Shown here: one piece after another, positions 61,357-64,000 of the stretch
Layout of the letters: the number at the start of each line of letters is the position of its first letter
How positions within the stretch are numbered: the first letter of the stretch is position 1
DNA from: Acidiferrimicrobium sp. IK
GTDB lineage: Bacteria; Actinomycetota; Acidimicrobiia; Acidimicrobiales; Palsa-688
Direction: 5' to 3'
Assembly (NCBI RefSeq): GCF_025499425.1
Contig: NZ_JAIMCB010000008.1
Coordinates: 1-64,000 of the forward strand
DNA: 64,000 nucleotides
The notes under the pieces: model-generated
Told to the model about the DNA's origin: nothing
Database searches by the model: none
The model's input: only the letters and a program-made list of their open reading frames with translations
Made by a program: the position numbers and the translations under genes

Positions 61357-63168
61357 ATGACGCCTCTTCCCACGCCGCCCGAGTCGCTCCCGACGAGCAG
61401 CCCGCGTCGAACGCCGGCCGCTCACGCCCGAGCGCGTCGCCCGCTCGCAGCGGTGGCCGGCCGCCTGGCGGCGGTCGTCGGCGTGGCAGGCATCGGCCTG
61501 CTCTTCTCGGGGCCGACCGCTCCCGAGGCGGCCGCGGCCGCCCCGCCCTCTCTGACCTGGACCGCGATGGCTGTCGGGAGCGGGCCGCCGACGCTGCGCG
61601 ACCCGGCGGTGGCCTACGACAGCGACATCCACGCGGTGGTGCTCTTCGGCGGGACTTTGGCCAACGGCGCCCTGTCCAACCAGACCTGGTTGTTCAACGG
61701 CACCACTTGGAGCATCGCAGGAGGCGGCCCGGCGGCGCGGACGGGGGCGGCGATGGCCTTCGACGCCGCCCAGCATCAGCTCATCCTCTTCGGCGGCCTC
61801 GACAGCACCGGCGCCTACCTCGACGACACCTGGGCGTGGAACGGCGCATCGTGGTATCTGGTCACGCCGCGGACATCGCTCCCGCCCGGGCGGCAAGGCG
61901 CCGCTCTGGCCGCCGACCCTTCCGGCGACTTGGTGCTCTTCGGTGGGACAGGGGCGCCTCCGGCGGCCTCCGCGGGGCCGGAGGCGCCCCCCACGACCGC
62001 ACCGGCGGCCGGCTCGAGCGCGGCCGGTGCCGGTATGGCCGCGCAGGGCACGGCCGGGGCGACGACGCTGGGCGACACCTGGACCTGGAACGGCAGCGCG
62101 TGGAGCCAGGCCAACCCGCCGGTCAGCCCCCCGGCGCGGACCGACGCCAGCGCGGCGTTCGACCCGGTCCACAACGTGTCGGTGCTCTTCGGGGGGACGA
62201 CGACCCCCGACGGGTCGGGCGCCGCGACCCCGGCGCTGTCGGACACGTGGACATGGAACGGCGCCACCTGGGCCAAGGCTGATACCGCGGCGGGCCCTTC
62301 TGGCCGCACCAGCGCGACCTTTGTCGGGGATCCCGACGTCGGCGGGGTGCTGCTCTCGGGCGGGTCGGCGGGGGGGTCCTCCCTGAACGACACCTGGGCC
62401 TGGACTGGCACGGCGTGGAGCGAGCTGCACCCGAGCGGTTCGCCGCCCTCGACCGCCGCCGCGGGCGCCGCCTACGACGCTGCCACTGGGACGGTGGTGA
62501 TCTACGGCGGCGACAGTACGGGCGGTCCTCCCTCCGCCATCACCTACCTCCTGGGCCGGACCTCAGCATCGCCGTCCGGTACGCCGCCGGCAGCCCCGGC
62601 GACCACGGTCGCGCCGCCGGTCACCGTCCCTACAGTGCTCGGGCGAAGCGGCGGGGCGAGAGCGACGACGACCACGACCGCAGCCGCGACCTCCCCCACC
62701 ATCCCCCCTCGGGCGGCCGGCGCGCCGGCGACAACCACCGCACCGTCGTCCGGCGGGAACGTCTCAGCGCCGCCGCAGACCCCCACCGTCGAGCGGGTCC
62801 GCCCCGGCGCCCCGGTGCTGCTGATCGCCGCAGGGTTCCGCCCCGGCGCCACCATCTTGGTCACCTTCCACTCCACGCCCGAGGAGATCGGCACCTACAC
62901 CGCCGACGCGGACGGGACCTTCTCCGCCACGGTCACGGTCCCTGACGGGGCGGCGGCCGGCAGCCACCACTTCGTTATGTCCGGGCCGGGCCCAGCAGGG
63001 TCGATCACCATCAGCACCCCGGTGCTTGTCGTCGCCTCCGCTCCCGCCCACCATGGCATAGGCCTGCAGACCCCGATCATGGTGACCATCGCGGTCCTGC
63101 TCCCCCTCGGCACGTGGTTGGGGCTGGGAGTCGCTAGCCGGCGCCGGGCCCGGGCCCACCCGGCCTGA
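61357..63168 (+). CDS. Secreted Kelch-type beta-propeller protein, C-terminally anchored
   Basis: About 603 aa from the ATG at 61357. A signal-type helix (RLAAVVGVAGIGLLFSGPTA) is followed by six Kelch-like repeats of the form LFGG...DTWxWNGxxW (e.g. AVVLFGGTLANGALSNQTWL and LILFGGLDSTGAYLDDTWAW), a Thr/Pro/Ala-rich stalk, an Ig-like domain (VLLIAAGFRPGATILVTFHS) and a C-terminal membrane helix with basic end (IMVTIAVLLPLGTWLGLGVA, then SRRRARA). It is probably a surface adhesin or sensor. Ligand unknown. Confidence 0.85.
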   Translation: MTPLPTPPESLPTSSPRRTPAAHARARRPLAAVAGRLAAVVGVAGIGLLFSGPTAPEAAAAAPPSLTWTAMAVGSGPPTLRDPAVAYDSDIHAVVLFGGTLANGALSNQTWLFNGTTWSIAGGGPAARTGAAMAFDAAQHQLILFGGLDSTGAYLDDTWAWNGASWYLVTPRTSLPPGRQGAALAADPSGDLVLFGGTGAPPAASAGPEAPPTTAPAAGSSAAGAGMAAQGTAGATTLGDTWTWNGSAWSQANPPVSPPARTDASAAFDPVHNVSVLFGGTTTPDGSGAATPALSDTWTWNGATWAKADTAAGPSGRTSATFVGDPDVGGVLLSGGSAGGSSLNDTWAWTGTAWSELHPSGSPPSTAAAGAAYDAATGTVVIYGGDSTGGPPSAITYLLGRTSASPSGTPPAAPATTVAPPVTVPTVLGRSGGARATTTTTAAATSPTIPPRAAGAPATTTAPSSGGNVSAPPQTPTVERVRPGAPVLLIAAGFRPGATILVTFHSTPEEIGTYTADADGTFSATVTVPDGAAAGSHHFVMSGPGPAGSITISTPVLVVASAPAHHGIGLQTPIMVTIAVLLPLGTWLGLGVASRRRARAHPA

Positions 63169-63173
63169 CTCCC

Positions 63174-63941
63174 GTGCCCCGCCCCGTGCGGGTCGGGCCG
63201 CACCACGCCAACCGGGCGGAGCTGTGGCTGCCGGCGCAGCACCAAACGCCGGTCCCGACCGTCGTGGTGATCCACGGCGGATACTGGCGGGCGATGTACA
63301 CCAAACGTCTCATGCGCCCGATGGCCGACGCCATCACCGAGCTGGGATGGGCCGCTTGGAACATCGAATACCGCCGGACCGGACCGCTCGGCGGAGGCGG
63401 GGGATGGCCCGGGACCTTCGATGACGTCGCTCGGGCCATCGACCACCTCGCCGAGGTGGCCGAGGTCGACACCAGCCGGGTGGTGACCTGCGGGCACTCC
63501 GCCGGCGGCCACCTCGCCCTGTGGGCAGCAAGCCGGCCCGGCCTGCCGGCGGGGACGCCAGGGGCAGACCCGCGTGTGCGCGTCCGGGGTGCGGTGTCGC
63601 TGGCCGGCGTGGTCGACCTGGAGCGGGCCGCCGCCCTGTCACTCGGGAACGGAGCGGTAGAAACGCTCCTCGACGGTCCCCCGGAGCGCCGCGCCGAGCG
63701 CTACGCCCTGGCGTCGCCGGCAGCCCGGCTGCCGCTCGGGGTGCCCCAGGTGCTGCTCCACGGGCTGGCCGACGACACCGTGCCACCCGAATTGAGCGCG
63801 TCGTACCAGCGGCGAGCCGCGGCGCTCGGCGACGACGTCGGCTACGTGCCCCTCGAGGGGGTCGATCACATGGCGATCATCGACCCGGCCGCGGCGTCGT
63901 GGCCGGCGACGGTCGACGCGCTGCGGGCACTCCTAGGCTGA
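63174..63941 (+). CDS. Alpha/beta-hydrolase (esterase, kynurenine formamidase-like)
   Basis: The 255-aa protein has VVVIHGGYWRAMYTKRLMRP (oxyanion HGG-x-W), the nucleophile elbow CGHSAGGHLALWAA (Ser), LLHGLADDTVPPELSAS (Asp) and GVDHMAIIDP (His). It belongs to the hormone-sensitive lipase/KFase-like group and acts on small esters or amides. The start is GTG at 63174, 5 bases after the Kelch stop. Confidence 0.88.
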   Translation: MPRPVRVGPHHANRAELWLPAQHQTPVPTVVVIHGGYWRAMYTKRLMRPMADAITELGWAAWNIEYRRTGPLGGGGGWPGTFDDVARAIDHLAEVAEVDTSRVVTCGHSAGGHLALWAASRPGLPAGTPGADPRVRVRGAVSLAGVVDLERAAALSLGNGAVETLLDGPPERRAERYALASPAARLPLGVPQVLLHGLADDTVPPELSASYQRRAAALGDDVGYVPLEGVDHMAIIDPAAASWPATVDALRALLG

Positions 63942-64000
63942 TCAGCCCTCCGGCAGCTGGTCGCGGGCTCGCTGGGCCAGCTCGCCGATGAGCTCGAGGG
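63942..64000 (-). CDS. C-terminal fragment of a CDS cut by the window edge
   Basis: A minus-strand frame enters from the right edge and ends with LELIGELAQRARDQLPEG and a stop (63942-63944), directly abutting the hydrolase stop. Only 18 residues are visible, a charged amphipathic helix, so no family can be named. Confidence 0.5.
   Translation of the reverse strand, partial: LELIGELAQRARDQLPEG

Overview
The window is very GC-rich, gene-dense DNA with frequent GTG/TTG starts, weak Shine-Dalgarno (SD) sites and several probable leaderless genes. Class II DAHP synthase, an actinobacterial-style NirA/Sir-type sulfite reductase with a [4Fe-4S] CysH, and the order tig-clpP-clpX-folC-ndk-mreBCD-mrdA-rodA-radical SAM-DUF2344-rng-rplU-rpmA-obgE-proB point to an actinobacterium. 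Acidimicrobiia is my best guess, but that is inference from gene content and not a phylogeny.

Layout. (1) 1-4014: an accessory patch of toxin-antitoxin (TA) modules: a truncated antitoxin-like gene with a perfect palindromic operator, RHH/Doc, Phd with a decayed PIN toxin, Phd/RelE, and a frameshifted XRE gene. It also holds a tRNA/tmRNA 3'-end-like fragment and short tandem repeats. (2) 4169-9952: a PAS-EAL protein, a universal stress protein, and a secreted phosphoesterase overlapping a lipoprotein gene. (3) 10091-24500: nadD-(small membrane protein)-rsfS, aroG, sir-cysH, a secreted glucosaminidase-domain protein, a VWA/MoxR pair, proA, gnd and proB. (4) 24568-25256: a VapC-type TA module sitting between proB and obgE. 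(5) 25308-43145: a long minus-strand core run for translation, RNA processing, cell shape, folate and proteolysis. (6) 43234-49109: tRNA-Pro, a ChrB-domain protein, a COG4280 membrane protein and an Fbp-type ABC importer; a nearly identical dyad precedes both the importer and the COG4280 gene. (7) 49259-57689: PAP2, PIG-L, AhpD-like, an MMPL transporter with a methyltransferase, a 47-aa gene coupled to tauE, a LysR regulator and a second methyltransferase. (8) 57805-64000: tRNA-Gly, a 0.9-kb non-coding stretch rich in foldable elements, a membrane GGDEF-EAL protein, a Kelch-type surface protein, an esterase and the end of one more gene.

Most interesting system: two CsoR/CstR-type dyads (consensus ATACCC-N4-GGGTAT) lie directly upstream of the MMPL-methyltransferase operon (51.9-54.8 kb) and of the 47-aa peptide-tauE operon (54.9-56.0 kb). 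The methyltransferase resembles METTL7/TMT1 thiol S-methyltransferases, and TauE family members are known members of CstR persulfide regulons. I therefore infer a reactive-sulfur (or copper) stress regulon that joins thiol methylation, MMPL export and sulfite export. Its regulator is not in this window. Second in interest are the dyad shared by the ABC importer and the COG4280 membrane protein, and the structured region between tRNA-Gly and the GGDEF-EAL gene.
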